From positions 5,728,098 to 5,792,097 of the forward strand of contig NC_037261.1 of the NCBI RefSeq assembly GCF_000002425.4: 64,000 nt of DNA. The letters are read 5' to 3'. The notes under the pieces were generated by a model, which saw nothing but the letters and a program-made list of their open reading frames with translations, was not told where the DNA came from and did no database searches. Positions 13,847 to 28,483 of the stretch are shown piece after piece. This DNA is from Physcomitrium patens. Lineage: Eukaryota > Streptophyta > Bryopsida > Funariales > Funariaceae. A program made the position numbers and the translations under genes. Position 1 is the stretch's first letter. Every line of letters starts with the position of its first letter.

Positions 13847-15713
13847 AATCATTAAGTGTTGTACCTAAAGCAAGACCTTGAAACTCTGAACCAAGTTAAA
13901 CACATCTGTTTTTTCCTATCTGGCTTCAAGTAATTTTGCCAAAGATTATGGTAATGAAAAATCACATAATAATAAATGAATAAATAAATGATTGTTAAAT
14001 TTTTAGCTCTTTTGATTTAAATTTTTATCATGTTTCATGTAAGAAAATTTAATTAAATCATTGTTTTATTAATTAACTGGCAATGAAACAAATGTTAAAC
14101 CTTTGACTTGATCTACTGAATATATGGAGGAGGCTAACCTCTACTCTAGTACAATTTCACAAATCTGGACTACATAGACTCAATTGTAAAGTAAGACATG
14201 TTATTATTTTTTTAAATACATATTTGAGAAATTAATATTAATTGGTTTACGATGATTATTTTTTAGAGACAATTACTACATGCCATGCCAAATACATCAT
14301 ATGTATTTTAAATTTAGTTTTCTGTGTTATATTACTTAAAAAAATATGTAAATTTATTATCTTTTATTGTAAGAAAATTGAAGTCAAATAAAATATAAAC
14401 TTTCACTATTTTAAGAATTTGTTTGCCAAAAACCTAAACAAAGTGAACAGCATCATTTTGCAGATGTGGCCATTTTTTACAGTACATCTTATCATGCCGC
14501 AATTAAAAATAATAATTTTTAGCACTTCTGTGTTAATAACAATTTGACATTCTATTCTTACTATGTTCAATATCTTCTAATCAACAATTGGAGTAATAAT
14601 AAAATTCCAAAGCAATAATCAAGGTAAAATTTAGGTTAAGAATGACACTATTATTTTTTAAAATATTGATGTCTTGTACATAACAATTGTAGGTGATTTG
14701 TTGGTGAATAAATGCAATAATCTATTTAATTCATACATAGATATGTATCAATATATATATATATATATATATATATAGATCAAAATTTAATATTTATTTC
14801 TAAACATAAGAAGTATTATGTATAAAACACATCTAATCTAAAGGACTTTGTACAACTATTTTTTAATATATTTTTATGTATTAGAATATTTTGTTTTATA
14901 AAAAATTCTTTTATAATAATTTCAACTATATCAAATTCAAAATAAAAAAATAGTCATGCCTAAGTTATATCCAGCTCTATTGAAAGCATTTCTAAACCTT
15001 TAAAGTACATATAAGAGCTTGCAAGCAAAAAATTTTTCACTCATATTTTTCTTATTCAATTAAAATTTTGTCTAAAAAATTATATAAGTAAATAAATATA
15101 TATATATATATGTATACCTATATATATGCATGAAATTATTATTGAATTATATTACAAAATATCACTAACAAGAAATTATAAACTTAATCGACCCTTAATT
15201 TTTTTTGAATATTTATAATTATTAGCAATCCAAAGTTTTATTATTTTTATTATTATATTAATATTTTTTTACCATAAAATATATAAAAAGTCAAATTCCT
15301 ATATGTTATTATATTATATATATATAATCATAGATAACAAAGAAGAAGAAAAAACAATGTCTACATTACTTCTTCTTTTTTGTTAAATTAGGTTCTACAT
15401 ACTTTGTGACCTATAAACAAGAAAAAATAATTTAGAGTAGCAAAAACATTATAATAAAAATTCATAAATTAAAGTAAAGAATAGTTTTCAATAAAAAATA
15501 CTTAAAAAAACTTAGATTGTTATATTAATAAGACTAATTATAAACCATGGTCAAAATTAGAAACCAAGCCACAAATCCATAAATATCTATGATAAATATT
15601 TAATTATTTGTTCAATTAGAGAGTGGAATTAAAAAAAAAAAAAAAAAAACTTAATAAGAATTTTATAAATGATGATTTTAAGATGTTTAGGTTGTCATGA
15701 CTATATAAGAACT
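12864..15713. other. AT-rich spacer with microsatellites
   Basis: No gene is recognised. The first 300 bp are of mixed composition (5' flank of the gene to the left). The remainder is A/T-rich with (TA)n tracts near 13556-13580, 13785-13809 and 14750-14777. Confidence 0.5.
13785..13843. repeat. Compound (TA)n(AG)n microsatellite
   Basis: About 12 TA units are joined through one C to about 16 AG units (13811-13843). Confidence 0.9.
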
Positions 15714-16250
15714 TGTCATAAATATATGTATTTATTCCAATAATTACTTATATGATTAGGTAGATGTAGATAAATATTTATTAATTTCATAATGTCTTCT
15801 TGAATAGCTTCTTAGAATCTTCATAGACGTAGTTTTGACTTTATATACGTTTGTAATTGATTGGTAGGTTAGAAACTTTGTCAACAAATTAATCATGTGC
15901 CACATGTGTTGTTAGCTTGTAGAACAAGCTTACAATGTAGTAAATACATAAATAACTTGCCTTATAAGTTAAGACATGTGGCTAACAAAGTCAACACATG
16001 TAAGAGGTCTTATAGAATATTACTATGTAGCTCCTAATTAGAATATATATATGAAAGCAAGAGTGAAGCCTTCTTCATTCTTCTCAATGCATTTCTACTC
16101 TTTAGTCTTATTTTAAGACTTTCTAGTTTTCTTGTCTTTAGCAATAGTCATTTTAGTTTAATACTATATCATCTTTAAATAGCTTTCTAGTTCTTTTGAG
16201 TGACACAAGAATGTATTAAAGATTTCTTTTTTTAAGCTTTATATTCTTAA
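15714..16250 (+). repeat. 5' LTR of the plus-strand family A element
   Basis: About 537 bp, starting TGTCATAAATATATG and ending near 'ttcttaa', just before gag. It is collinear with 28484-29019, 20855-21400 (inverted) and 26646-27188 (inverted). Confidence 0.7.
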
Positions 16251-18037
16251 TAATTTAACAAGAGTGTTAACTTATTATTTTTGTCTTGTTTTAGAAGTGA
16301 GTGGATTATTATACTTCCATTGTTGCATTTTGAAGGTTGCCAACTATATATTCTTAAATAAAAAATCTTATTATTTAACATTGATTTTTTTCCTTAAATA
16401 GAGTGGATTATTCTTCTTTATGAAAATTTTCATTTGATATTAGAGGTTGTAGTTTATTCTTCTCTAATTAAACTTTTTGAATTTTTTTTGAATTGTCTAT
16501 GGAAGGAAAGATTATAGATGCTACTCTTAGTGGAAGTGAAAATAGATTTGCAACTATTATAGATCTTTATGAGCTTATCAATATTCTTAAAATAGAAATC
16601 TCATATATTTCTAATATGAATTATGGAGATACTATTCCTGCATCTATGGAAGAAGTTCAAAGTCTATGTCAAGAAGTTATGCAGTTGAAGGAAGCAAGAA
16701 GATTGGACTCACAACAAAATTCAAAAAATTTTGCTTCTATGAATATAGTGGGAACAAGGATTAATATGCCTAAGAAGTTTGATGGAACAAGATCAAAATT
16801 TTGAAGATTTTTGCAATAAATCAAGTTCTAATTAAGGTTGCAACTCTTCCAATACTCTAATGGATTTATTCAAGTTGGGTTCATAAACACACTTCTATCT
16901 AGAAGTACTCTTTGTTGTTTATACCTTTGAAAAAGAAAAAGATTTACAATTCTATTATAATTTGAATTCATTCTTATAAGTATTTGCGACGATATTTGAA
17001 AAAAATAATTGAGAAAGAGTAGTAGAGAGTAAGTCCATATTTTTACAATAAAGATCACGATCAACCACTATATATGCTGCTAAATCCTAAAACCTTGCTT
17101 GCAATGTGGACTAGAATGACAAAGTCTCTATCAATAAATTTTGATATGGATTGAAAGACAATGTCAAAGATTTATTATTCACAATGCTAAAAGCATAATC
17201 TTTGAAATAATTTATTACTCAAGTCATTACATATGACAATTGATTATTTAAAAAGTGTCAAGATTAAGATTTTTCTCAAAAAGAACAAATCAAATAATGA
17301 TGGCAGTTCTTAAGTTTTCAAAAACTTATTCATCAAAGCCAAAATCAATACAAATTGATACAGTGTATTTTAAACATCTTACTAAGCAACAAAAGACTTA
17401 TTGCCATCAAGAAGATTTGTACCTATATTGTAGAGAATTCAAGGATACTGTTCAACATTATACAAAGAAGTAATGCAATCACAAAATCAAGAGCATGGTT
17501 GCTAAAGAAGATAACATGTTAGAAAACGAGTTTCTTTAGTTGTAATAGGGACTATTTAACTAGAATCTTACACAACTACTAATAAAGATTATATTCTTTC
17601 TTTAAATCCCTCACCTTTATTTTATAATAGAAGTTTGTTTAAGATCAAAAAATTAAAAAGTCTTAGCTTTATTAGAATCATGAGCCTCAATTTATTTTAT
17701 AGACAAAGATTTTGTCAAAAAATAAACTATATCTTTAATTAAGAAAATCAAGCCTATGCAAATAGAAGTCATAGATGGTTGTATTTTTATTGACTAGAGA
17801 TATTACTTATAAGACTATTCTTTTAGATGTAAAAATTAAAGATCATAATAGCATAATAATATTTAATATAATAAGTTCACCATCTAATTTGATTATTTTA
17901 GGATTATTGTGGTTAAAAAAATATAACTCTTAATTTAATTAGATTTCTTATAATCTCAATTTTTTTGTTAGTTTAATTTAAAATCTTGTTAATCAAGTAG
18001 AAATACTTAAATCTAATACATCCAAATTTTTATTATT

Positions 18038-18530
18038 TGTCATCAATATATATCTACTATAATTATTATTTAAGTAATATAAATAGGTAGAAATTTTTAA
18101 AAATAGGTTAATTTCATAATATCTTCTAAAAGAGCTTTCTAGAAGCTTTTTAGATGCTATTTTGACTTTAAATATATTTGTAGTTGATTGATAGGTTAAA
18201 AACTTGGTCAATAAGCTATCTATGTGCCACATGTGTTGGTAGCTTGTAGAAAAAGCTAACTATGTAGCATCCATATAGAAAACTTACCTTGCAAGTTAAG
18301 ATACATGTCTCGTAAAGTCCACATGTTTTTAGAGGTTCCATAGAACGTCACCATATAGATCCAAGTTAGATAATATATATAGAGGTAAGAATGAAGTTTT
18401 CTTCATTTTTTTCAATTCCTTTCTTATTTCTAGTATAGTTTCAAGAGTCTCTAATTTCTTTGTCTTTTAGCAATAGCCATTCCAATTCCTTTTTAATATA
18501 CATATTTCATTATTATTATTATTAATATTT
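18038..18530 (+). mobile_element. Family A LTR inserted in the outer element
   Basis: It begins TGTCATCAATATATATC and carries the family A LTR body ('tagttgattgataggttaaa', 'gccacatgtgttggtagctt'). It interrupts the pol region between the protease and RT remnants. Its 3' end is degenerate, so the right boundary is approximate. Confidence 0.6.
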
Positions 18531-19109
18531 TTTTTGTCACTTTTATTTTGACACATATTTCCTAAGTTTATGCACCTTCTTTTAGTTCATGTGCATGACA
18601 TTGGTAGATGCAAGAACTTTTATGCATGCCACAAAAAATGGTCATCTTTTATTATATATGCCATGCCCATTTCTAATGGTGGGGAGATGTTAAGTGGTAT
18701 TCTTAGCTAACATTATGATTTTTAAAACATTTGTTTTAAAAAAAAATGCAGATATTTTTTTAGAACATTATCCTTATGATTATTTTATCAAGCTTCAAGA
18801 AAGAACTCAACTACCATTTGGACCAATCCATAGGCTATGACAAAATGAATTGGCTACACTCAAGTACTATATTATTAAAAACTTGGCTAAAAACTTCATA
18901 GGCTATTTTAAATCTCTAGTTGAAGCTCTTATCTTATTTGTAAAGATAAAAGATGGATCTTTGTGGACTATGTGGACTATTAAGGATCCAAAAAGATCAT
19001 TATTAAGAATAGGTATTATCTACCTTTGATTTTAGGACTTTTTAATCAATTGAATCAAATAAAGGTCTATATAAAAATAAATCTATAAAGAACATATAAT
19101 TTGGTACGT

Positions 19110-19265
19110 TGTCATACTGTAAATGCTTATAGTATGTAAAAATTAGTTAGAACATATTACATATTAATAAATCTAGATGTTTGTTAGAGTGGCTAGTAGA
19201 TTAAATTAAAAGGAGTTGGTATAAGAAACTTTACTTTGTTTCTTTACTTGTTTTGATTTTGACAT

Positions 19266-19309
<44 letters not shown>

Positions 19310-20093
19310 GGACCTAAATGTTTAGTATGAAGCCTTGGGAGAAGGTAAAAGCCTAAGGATGAAAATCTAAACTAATAGGAGACTAATTGAGAGGGATAAA
19401 AGCAAGGCATGGTCGGATGAAGGCAAAGAATGGAAAACTTCATCCCTATTGGTCGAAGGCCATGTCCAATGGGCTTCAAGGAGGCTGCCTGAGGCCTTAT
19501 TAGGGATTAGGGTTCCTCTTTTGAGGGCATTCAGAGATTACAAGCTAGGGTTGTTAAGTTTAGGATTTGGGATACAATTTTTTTATAAAAATTAGAGGAT
19601 TTGGAGTTAGGGTGAAAAAGTTATAGCCATTTGAAGTTAAGGTATTTATTTAAGACATACTGTTACTCTTTTGAGAATACGAGGAGTTTTACAGCAGCTT
19701 TTGAAGATCGAAAGGTGCGATTGGACTGGCGATTTTAAGGCCTACATCTTTTATGAAAGAATTATTGCTTTTAGAGTTCATATGAAGGAGTTGTAAGGAG
19801 TTGAAGGCGGCACTTCCAAATCAAAGGTAGTAAGTAAGCGGTTTTGTTTGTAGTAATGGTTGGAGCCATAACTTGAGTATTCGGATGAAATTTTGGCTCA
19901 AACTTCTGGAGAATGAAAATTATTGTGTTAAGAAGCTATAAATAAAAATTTCGTGGCATTTGAGCTTATATTTTGTGAGATATGAAGAGAATTGCACGTA
20001 GATGTATAAAGACAAGGGTTTGAAGCAACTGTTAGGGTTTTCAAGATATCTCAAGTTCTGCAACGAATTTGTAGTTGAAATTTGTTGTAGAAG
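19110..20093 (+). mobile_element. LTR of gypsy family B, partial, inserted in RT
   Basis: It starts TGTCATACTGTAAATGCTTA and matches the LTRs at 58624-59839 and 60217-61212 over most of its length (shared 'taaggatgaaaatctaaact', 'ttatagccatttgaagttaa'). It is truncated on the right by the fold-back rearrangement at 20094-20340. A (TA)n tract lies at 19269-19304. It is better preserved and richer in G/C than the other two copies. Confidence 0.65.
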
Positions 20094-20293
20094 TTATATG
20101 TTTGAATTGTAAAGACAAACTTGAAATTTCACTTATATGTTTGAATTTCACTTATATGTTTTCATGAAAAATGCCTTGGAGAAGTCAACATGATATAAGA
20201 TTGATGCAAAAGTAAATTCCTTCTTTAAATCATGAAACAATGCTTTGGTTTCTTTACTCTTTTCAAGTTTGTCTTTACAATTCAAACATATAA
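20094..20293. repeat. 32-bp perfect inverted repeat around an inverted RNase H fragment
   Basis: The arms are 20094-20125 and 20262-20293, exact reverse complements starting TTATATGTTTGAATTGTAAA on the left. Between them the minus strand encodes the start of RNase H (SILYHVDFSKAFFM), while the rest of RNase H runs on the plus strand from 20375. A short direct repeat (TAGTTGAAATTTGTTGTAGA) flanks the arms at about 20072 and 20310. Confidence 0.7.
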
Positions 20294-20854
20294 GTGAAAT
20301 TTCACTTATATAGTTGAAATTTGTTGTAGAAGTTATAAGCATCAAACTTTGCCTTATGTGTAATGTTGTCATAAATGGTAGCAAATAATAAACTCCATTC
20401 AATAGCTTTCTATTCTAAGAAAATTTTAGCAATTGAGATTAATTATGAAATATACAATAAAGAGCTCCTTACAATTATAGATTTATTTCAAGAATGGTGT
20501 CTTTATCTTGACGATGCCTTGAGTTCAATTATTGAGTATATGGATCACAAGAACCTTGAGTACTTCATATTGATACATGTTTTGAATTTTTGTCAAGCTT
20601 GTTGGAACATATTTTTATTAAGATTTAATTTCATAATCACTTATTAACTTAAAAAATAACAATGTTTATTGAATGCTCTTTTTAGATATTTTTATCTTGC
20701 ATCAAAAGAAAGAAATGCATCTTTTAATCAAGAAAGAATGATTTTCTTGAAGCAAAAGCATTTTTATCTTCAAGCAATAAAATCAAAAGCAATAAAATCA
20801 ACATTGATTATTGATTCAACCTTTGTCAAGCAAATTCAATCAAGTCTGTCTTTG

Positions 20855-21400
20855 TGAAGAACATGAACTAGAAGATGATGCATAAATCTAATAAATCTAT
20901 ATTAAAAGAAAAGTAAAAAATAAAAATAAAGTAGTATGTATATCAAAAAAAAATTGGAATGATTATTGCTAAAAGACAAAGAAATTAGAGATTCTTAAAT
21001 CTAGACCAGAAGTAAGAAAAAAATTGAATAGAATGAAGAGGGCTTCATTCTTGCCTCTATATATATTATCTTATTAAGAGCTATGTGGCAATGTTCTATA
21101 GGACCTCTAATATGTGTTGACTTTGCAAGACACATGCTTTAGTTTACAAGCCAAGTTTTTTATATGTGGGCCATATAATTAGCTTGTTTTTCAAGCTATC
21201 AACATGTATAGCACATAGCCAACTTCTTGACTACATTTTGTAACTTAAAAAGTCAATTATAAACATCTATAAAGTTAAAGAAGTATCTACAAAGCTTCTA
21301 AAAAGCTTCTATAGAAGATATTATGGAATTAATCTACTTTTATCTACTATTATCTAAATCATATAAGTAATTATTGATTAACATGTATATATCCATGACA
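20855..21400 (-). repeat. 3' LTR of the minus-strand family A element
   Basis: About 546 bp, bounded on the inner side by the polypurine tract. On the minus strand it begins TGTCATGGATATATACATG and ends ...CTTCA. Confidence 0.65.
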
Positions 21401-24400
21401 TTACCCTCCTTTTAGGTATAATTTCTATAATAAGCAGTCTTCATATATTGAGAAAATCTAAGATACAACAAATTATATTTGCCACATACTTCAATCTTTG
21501 TTCTCTTTGAAGATAGTTGAGAGGCCCTCTCAGCCATTGATAGTATCATATACTTGGGCAAGAATACCACCCCATTATTTGGTTGTTGTTGAGGCCTTTG
21601 TAACTTCTTTCAAATAAAATATTTGTAAGACCATTAAGAGTTCTTCTTATCTCTAATAAAATCATCAAACATCGGGAGTCTCTTCTAAGGTTGTGATACC
21701 AAATACGTTGTATCTTGTTGCCTATTTGAGGAAAGACATGTCATTCTTGAGGATCTTAATTTTGATTTTGTTATCTTGAATGTTGTGGCAATTGTAATGT
21801 CTAATCTAATAAGTCTGCAAATGAAAGCTTTTGAGTTGAATCTGTTGATTATTGTTCTCTATCTCTTTAGCATCACAAATAGACAAAAGCTATAAAGAAA
21901 CACAGAAAGTAGAATGCAATCTTTCTTGAACCTTGTATCTTATATAGCAAAGATTTACTATTCTTCATCTTGATTTAGATGAATATTGTCAATAATAAGC
22001 GTCTACTACCTTTGTTGCATTTATAAGATTCTTTACTAGCTGCCATGTGCATTCACTAATATCATATCCGTGCTAATGGACAAGATATTCCAATTTGTTT
22101 TGGCGTCGCCTTGAGTCTAGAACTTCTTCCACTTCAAACTCTTTATTATTGTCCACTTTTATAGGAGAAGGTGGAGCTTATCTTCTTTTTGGTATGTTTA
22201 TAGTCTTATATGGTTTAAAGAAAAACATGTAGAAGATAAAATGGAACTTCATTGATTTCGATAGGTATAATCGATAAGTAACTAGATTGATTTGTCTACA
22301 AATAGGAAAAGGTCCAAGCTTGCAGCAGTCTAACTTATCACAAGGACAAGTAGTCTTGATATTATGATGAAGCAACCATACATTATCATCTACATTGAAT
22401 TATGGTTGTTCCTTTCGATAAGCATCTACATTGATCTTTTGTCATTCTTGAGCTTTCTTTAATTGCACCTTTATTATTGCATGTAGCTTTGATAAATGAT
22501 TTGCCAAATCTTCTACTACAAGATTATCAAATTTTGAAAAGTTAAAAATATTAAGTCATGGATGATAACCATAATTGGCAAAAAAAAGGTATTTGTTGTA
22601 TAGAAGTATGCATTGTATTATTCTAAGCAAACTCTGCTAGTGGCAAGAGGATTCTCTAATCGTCTTATTGATAATTGATAGTATATCTTAAGTATTGCTC
22701 AAAAACTTGATTTACATGCTGAGTTTGTTGTTCAGTTTGAAGATGAAAGGTCAAAAAAAATTTTATATCTACCTTTAAACTCTTAAAAAGAATTCTCAAA
22801 AATCTTAATATAAATTGAGCCCTCTATCTGATATAATATCTTTCAACAATCGATGATATTGATAGATATTGTGAAAATAAAGCTTGACGGTTTCTTCACT
22901 TGTGATGGATTTTTTATATAGTATAAAATGTGCTATTTTGGTAAAATGATCTACTATCATAAATATAGAATTACATGATCTTGAGACTTGAAGATCTGTA
23001 ATAAAATCCATAGAAATAGAAGACCATGGTTGTTTTAGAATAGATAATGATTGAAGAAGTCTATAAGGTCAATGCTGAGGAGTTTTTGACCTTGAACAAA
23101 TGTTACACGATTGAACAATATCTTTTACAACTTTTCACATTTGCAACCACCAAAAATCTCTAGATATTAGCTTTAAAGTCTCATTGTTTCTAAAATATCC
23201 TATTATTGGAAAGTCATGATAAGCTTGAAGAATACATAAATATGCTTCTTTTTTTGGCACATATAAGCATCTTTTGAAATAAAGGAGTTTGTTCTTGAAC
23301 TCAAACTGAAACTTAGAAGAAGTATTTTTGATATCATGACTAAGAAGATCAGAGGATATACTTGATTAAATTTATTTGAAAAAGGTTGAATCAACAATCA
23401 ATGTTGATTTCACTACTCAAACACAAAATTATTTTAGCTTCAATAAAATTATCCTTTGTTGATAAAAAACTGCATTTCATTCTTTAGGTGCAACGTAAGA
23501 ATATCTAGAAAGGGCATTGGACAAATCTTATTATTTTTTTAGCCAATAAGTGATATTGAACTCAAATCTTCATAAAGACATCCTCTAATAAGCTTGGCAA
23601 CAATTCAAAATACGAGTTGATATGAAATATCTTAGGTTCTTGTGATTTGTACACACGATGACTGGATTCAAAGCACCTTCTAGATAATGAAGCCATTTTT
23701 GGAAAGAATCCACAATTGTAAGAAGTTCTTTGTCATAGATTTCATAATTAATCTTCATTGCTAAAAATTTCTTAGAATCAAAAGCTAATGAATGAAGTTT
23801 ATCATCTATTTTTATTTGCCATAATACAACATTTAAAACAAAATCCAATGCATTTGTTTCTATAAAAAATATTTTAGAAAACTCAATACAATAGAAGATT
23901 GGTGTAGAAACAAAAGTTATATTTAAAGCTTCAAATATAGCTTTCTTTTCTTGATTCCATTGAATTTTGTCTTTACAAGTCAAATATATAAGTGCAGCTG
24001 CAATTCAAGAAAAGTCTTTGATGAAGATCCAATAATAATTGGTAAATTCTAAAAAATATTAGATATCTTGGACTGTTTTGGAGATTTTCTAATCTACAAT
24101 AGTTTCAACTTTCTTAAGATTTATCATAAGTTCATCATTTGAAATAATGTAATCTAAAAAGTCAGCTTGAGTAGTATAGAATACACACTTTTTTATCTTG
24201 GTATAGAGTCTTGCATCTCTTAATTTTTGTAATACACAATGAATATGAAATTCATATTCTTCTGTATTTTTAGATTAAATCAAGATATCGTTTAAACAAC
24301 AAACAACAAAATCATCCAAAAATTCTCAAAAAACATCATTTATAAGATATTGAAAAGATCCTAATATATTTGGAAGTCAAAAAAGAATGACATTATATTC

Positions 24401-26645
24401 AAAATATTTTTACTTAGTTTGAAATACAGTCTTCTATTCATCTCTTTTTTTGATGCATTCCAAATTGTATGCTCCTCGTAGATCTATTTCTATATAGATC
24501 TTAGCTTGATTCAACTGATCAAAAAGTCTAGATATTAAAGATAGTAGATACCTATTTTTGATCATGATCTTATTGAGTCCTTGATAATCAACACACATTC
24601 ACAATGATCTATTTTTTTTTTTCACAAATAAAATTAAGGCTCTTGCTGGAGATTTGAAATAGTATATGAAGTTCTTGGCTTAATTTTTTTCAATATATTC
24701 CTTGAATTTGGCCAATTCATTTTGTAATAAATTGTAGATTAGTCCAAATGGTAGTTATGTTCTTTCTTGAAGGTCAATTGAGTAGTCATAGAGACAACGT
24801 TCTGAAAAAGAATTCATATTTTTTTTTTCAAATACATCTTGAAAATCTTGATATTGGCTTGGAATATCACGTAAAGTCTTTGCACCATTAGAAACAAGGG
24901 TGGCATAAATGACACAAGGTGATCCTTCTTTTGCAACATGCAAGAAAGCTCTTGCACCAACAAACATAGGTTTAATTGTACTAGATTAACTACATTCTTA
25001 GTTATACTTTTAGAAAAGTCAAGAGTACAAGAAATCCAACCTATTCAAGGATTGTATTTTTTTAACCACGATAAACCTAAAATGATTGGATTAGAGGAAG
25101 ATCTTATAATATTAAATACCATAAAGCTATTATGATTATTAGTTATTATTTTTATAGGAAGGATTTTGTAAATAACATCTCCAGAAGACAATGGATGACC
25201 ATCTATGACTTCTACTCAAACAGATTTAGTTTTCCTTACTAAAGATATATTAAGTCTTTTAGCAAATTTTTCATCTAAGAAACTTGTTGTGACTCTTGAA
25301 TCTAATAAGGTAGAGGCTTTGTAATGTATAGGTTCTAAAATCATATTTAATATGAAACAAGGAGAGGGCTTTGAAGAGAGAATAGGACCTTCATTAGGTA
25401 CTGTACAAGGTTCCAACTACATGATTCTTATTGTAGCTGAACAAACTTTTTTTTTAATATATTGTCTTCTTTGACATTTATACACATCATTTTATAATTG
25501 TATCACTTCTTTGGATAATGTTGAGAAATGTATTTAGGTTCTCTATAATATAAGCACAATCTTTTTTAACAATGATGAGTCTTTTCTTGCTCAATAAGAG
25601 GTTTGAAACATATTACATTAATTTTCATATCTTCTACTTCTAAATGTATGTATTAAAGAAGCATTGGTGTTGCCATTGAATTATAGTAACGTTGATGCCG
25701 ACTTGTCCGATTCTCAAATTGAAATTCAAAAAATTGATTGTCACACTTCATAGCAAAGTCAATTGCTTGAGTCAATATTTGAGGATCAGGTAAGTTGAAC
25801 ATCAATTTCTTTATCTCATATTATAATCCATAGAAAAATTGACCAATAAGTGCAACATCATCCCACTTGATATTAGTTATAAGTTATCAAAATTGTGAAA
25901 CATATAATATTATGGATCAATTGCCTTGTCACAAAATATGGATCTTATTGGTTGTAATACAAATTGCATCATGTTGTCCATACATGGATCAAAATTCTAA
26001 TAAAAAAGCCTCTAAATCATCCAATATTAGATCTCATCATTCAAAAAAAGATGAAAACCATGATAATCCTAAACTTGAAAGAAGTGTACTAATAAATCTA
26101 ACTTGTGATCTTAGAATTGGATAGCTTTGGAGTTGAAGTTCAATCACAAGTTGTACTTGATTGATAAATCCTTTAAATTTGGATCTTATACCATCAAACT
26201 TCTTAGGCAAGACAACTTTTGGTTCTTTAGTACCGAAGGGATATTCCATCATAGGAGAAAGGACATGGTTGGATGTAGATGTTGAAGCAGCTCCAATCAT
26301 ATCTATATCTCTACTTCCCACTATTCTTTTTGCTTCTTGTGGTGATAAACAAAGTTGATGCATCGTAAGTATTAATTCCTTCAATTGCTCTTATATTTGT
26401 GCCATTACATTCTTCATTTCAAGAAGCTTTGCCATAATAATACTTAAAAAATAAATATCTAATATTGCTCAAGACAAACAGAAGATGGGACTTGAAAACT
26501 AAAAAGATACTAAGAACAATATTAATTTAAAAGAAGATAATCTCCAAATTTTAATACATTTATGTCTTATCAAGAAAAAAAGATAATCCACTCTTAATCA
26601 AGAAAAGACAAAGCTTTAATATTGTAGTGTACTCTTGTCAATCTA

Positions 26646-27188
26646 TCAAGGACATGAACTAGAAAAAGATGTATAAACTTAAAAATTTTGTATTAAAAAA
26701 AAATCAAAAAATAGCAATAAAATAGTATATATATTAATAGAAAATTGAAATGACTATTGCCAAAAGATAAGAAAACTAAAGACTCTTATATCTAGACTAG
26801 AAGCAAGAAAGGAGTTGAATAGAATGAAGAGTGCTTCATTCTTGCCTCTATGTATATTATCTAACTAGGAGCTACATGGCAATGTTCTATAGGACCTCTA
26901 ATATGTGTTGACTCTGCAAGACACATGCCTTAGCTTGTAACGCAAGTTTTCTACGTAGGCTATATAGTTGGCTTGTTTTTAAAGCTACTAACATGTGTGG
27001 CACATGGCCAACTTGTTGACCATGATTCTAATCTAAGAAATCAATTATCGACACCTATAAAGTCAAAGCAGTGTCTACGAAGCTTGTAGGAAGTTATTAT
27101 AGAAGATATTATGGAATTAACCTATTTTTATCTACTATCATCTAAATCATATAGGTAATTATTGGTTTACATATGTATGTTCATAACA
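26646..27188 (-). repeat. 5' LTR of the minus-strand family A element
   Basis: About 543 bp, beginning TGTTATGAACATAC on the minus strand. It differs from its partner largely by transitions. The pol of the outer plus-strand element resumes immediately to the right. Confidence 0.65.
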
Positions 27189-28483
27189 ATGCCTTGATCC
27201 TCTTGTTTATGATATCAAGAATACTTCTATTAAATCTTGTAATATTTCCAAGTTTGAATTCAAGAACAACCTATTATATTTCAAGGAATGATTATATATT
27301 CCAAAAAATAAAGCACAATTGTGTGTTTTTTAAGCTCATCATGACTTTCTAATAGTTGGACATTTTTTGAAACAATCATGGTCCTCTATTTCTATCAATT
27401 TTATCACGGATCTTTCAATCTCAAGTTTGCATGATTCTATATTTGTGATAGTAGATTTTTTTATCAAGATGGCTTATTTTGTACCTTATGAAAATTCTAT
27501 CACAAATGAAGAAACAACTAAGTTTTTTCTTGACAACATCTATTGCTATTATAGATTGTCAAAAGATATTATATCAAATAAATGGACTCAATTTATATTA
27601 AGATTTTAAGGGTGGATATAAAGCTTTCTTTGATTTTTTATTTTCAAATTAATAGGCAAAAAAAATAGAAGAATTAAATTTTGAAGTAGTATTTGAAGTT
27701 TACCATCAATTATCATTAAGATTGGACAATTCTTTTGTCATTGGCATAGTTTGCATATAATAATTTGGTACATTCTTCTAGTCAACAAATATCTTTTTTG
27801 GCCAATTATGGTTATCATCTGTGATTTAATGCTTTGACTTTTTAAAAGTTGATAAACCTATGGCAAAAGATTTAACAAATCATTTGCCATAATTACATGT
27901 GAAAATGAAGGTATAATTAAAGAAAGCTCAAGAACCACAAAAAATTAATGTGGATGCTTACTACAAGAAACAATTGCAATTCAACGTAGGTGACAAGGTA
28001 TGGCTACTTTGATGTAATATGAAGACTACTTGTTCTTGTGACAAATTAGACTATCATAGGCTTAAACCTTTTCTTTTTAGTAAATAAGTCAAACTTATTG
28101 CTTATCAACTAAATCTACCAAAGTATATGAAGATCCATCTTATATTCCAAGTATCTCTTCTTAAGCCATATAAGACAATAAATATCTCAGAAAGAAGATA
28201 AATGCCAACTCATCCTATACAAGTGGATAATAATTAAGAATTTGAGGTGGAAGAAGTCTTGAATTTAAAGCAGTGCCGAAATAAGTTGGAATATCTTGTT
28301 CATTGGTATTGATATAATATTAGTAAACACATATGAGAGCCAACTAAGAATCTTATAAATGTAGCAAAGAAAGTTGAGGCTTTTTTTATCAATAACATCT
28401 AATAAAACTAAGATAAAAAATAACAAGATCCATGAAAGATGATGATTGCTCATTTTGGAACTTGTCCCTAGAAGGAGGGATAA

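Larger units (their letters stand above)
20855..27188 (-). mobile_element. Near-complete decayed chromovirus (family A), minus strand
   Basis: All parts are present in order on the minus strand: 5' LTR 26646-27188; gag about 25.87-26.6 kb with an LPKKFDGIRSKFKGF segment; protease 25216-25416, where the catalytic DSG reads DSR; RT about 24.0-24.97 kb; RNase H 23585-23983; integrase 22178-23200, core 22805-23011 with the MDFITD start and DIISDRG; chromodomain about 21.98-22.17 kb (KLEYLVH, HGYDISE); purine tract AAAGGAGGG at 21404-21412; 3' LTR 20855-21400. Stops and missense changes disable every domain. It sits inside the pol gene of a sister element, between its RNase H and integrase. I found no convincing target-site duplication. 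Confidence 0.8.
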
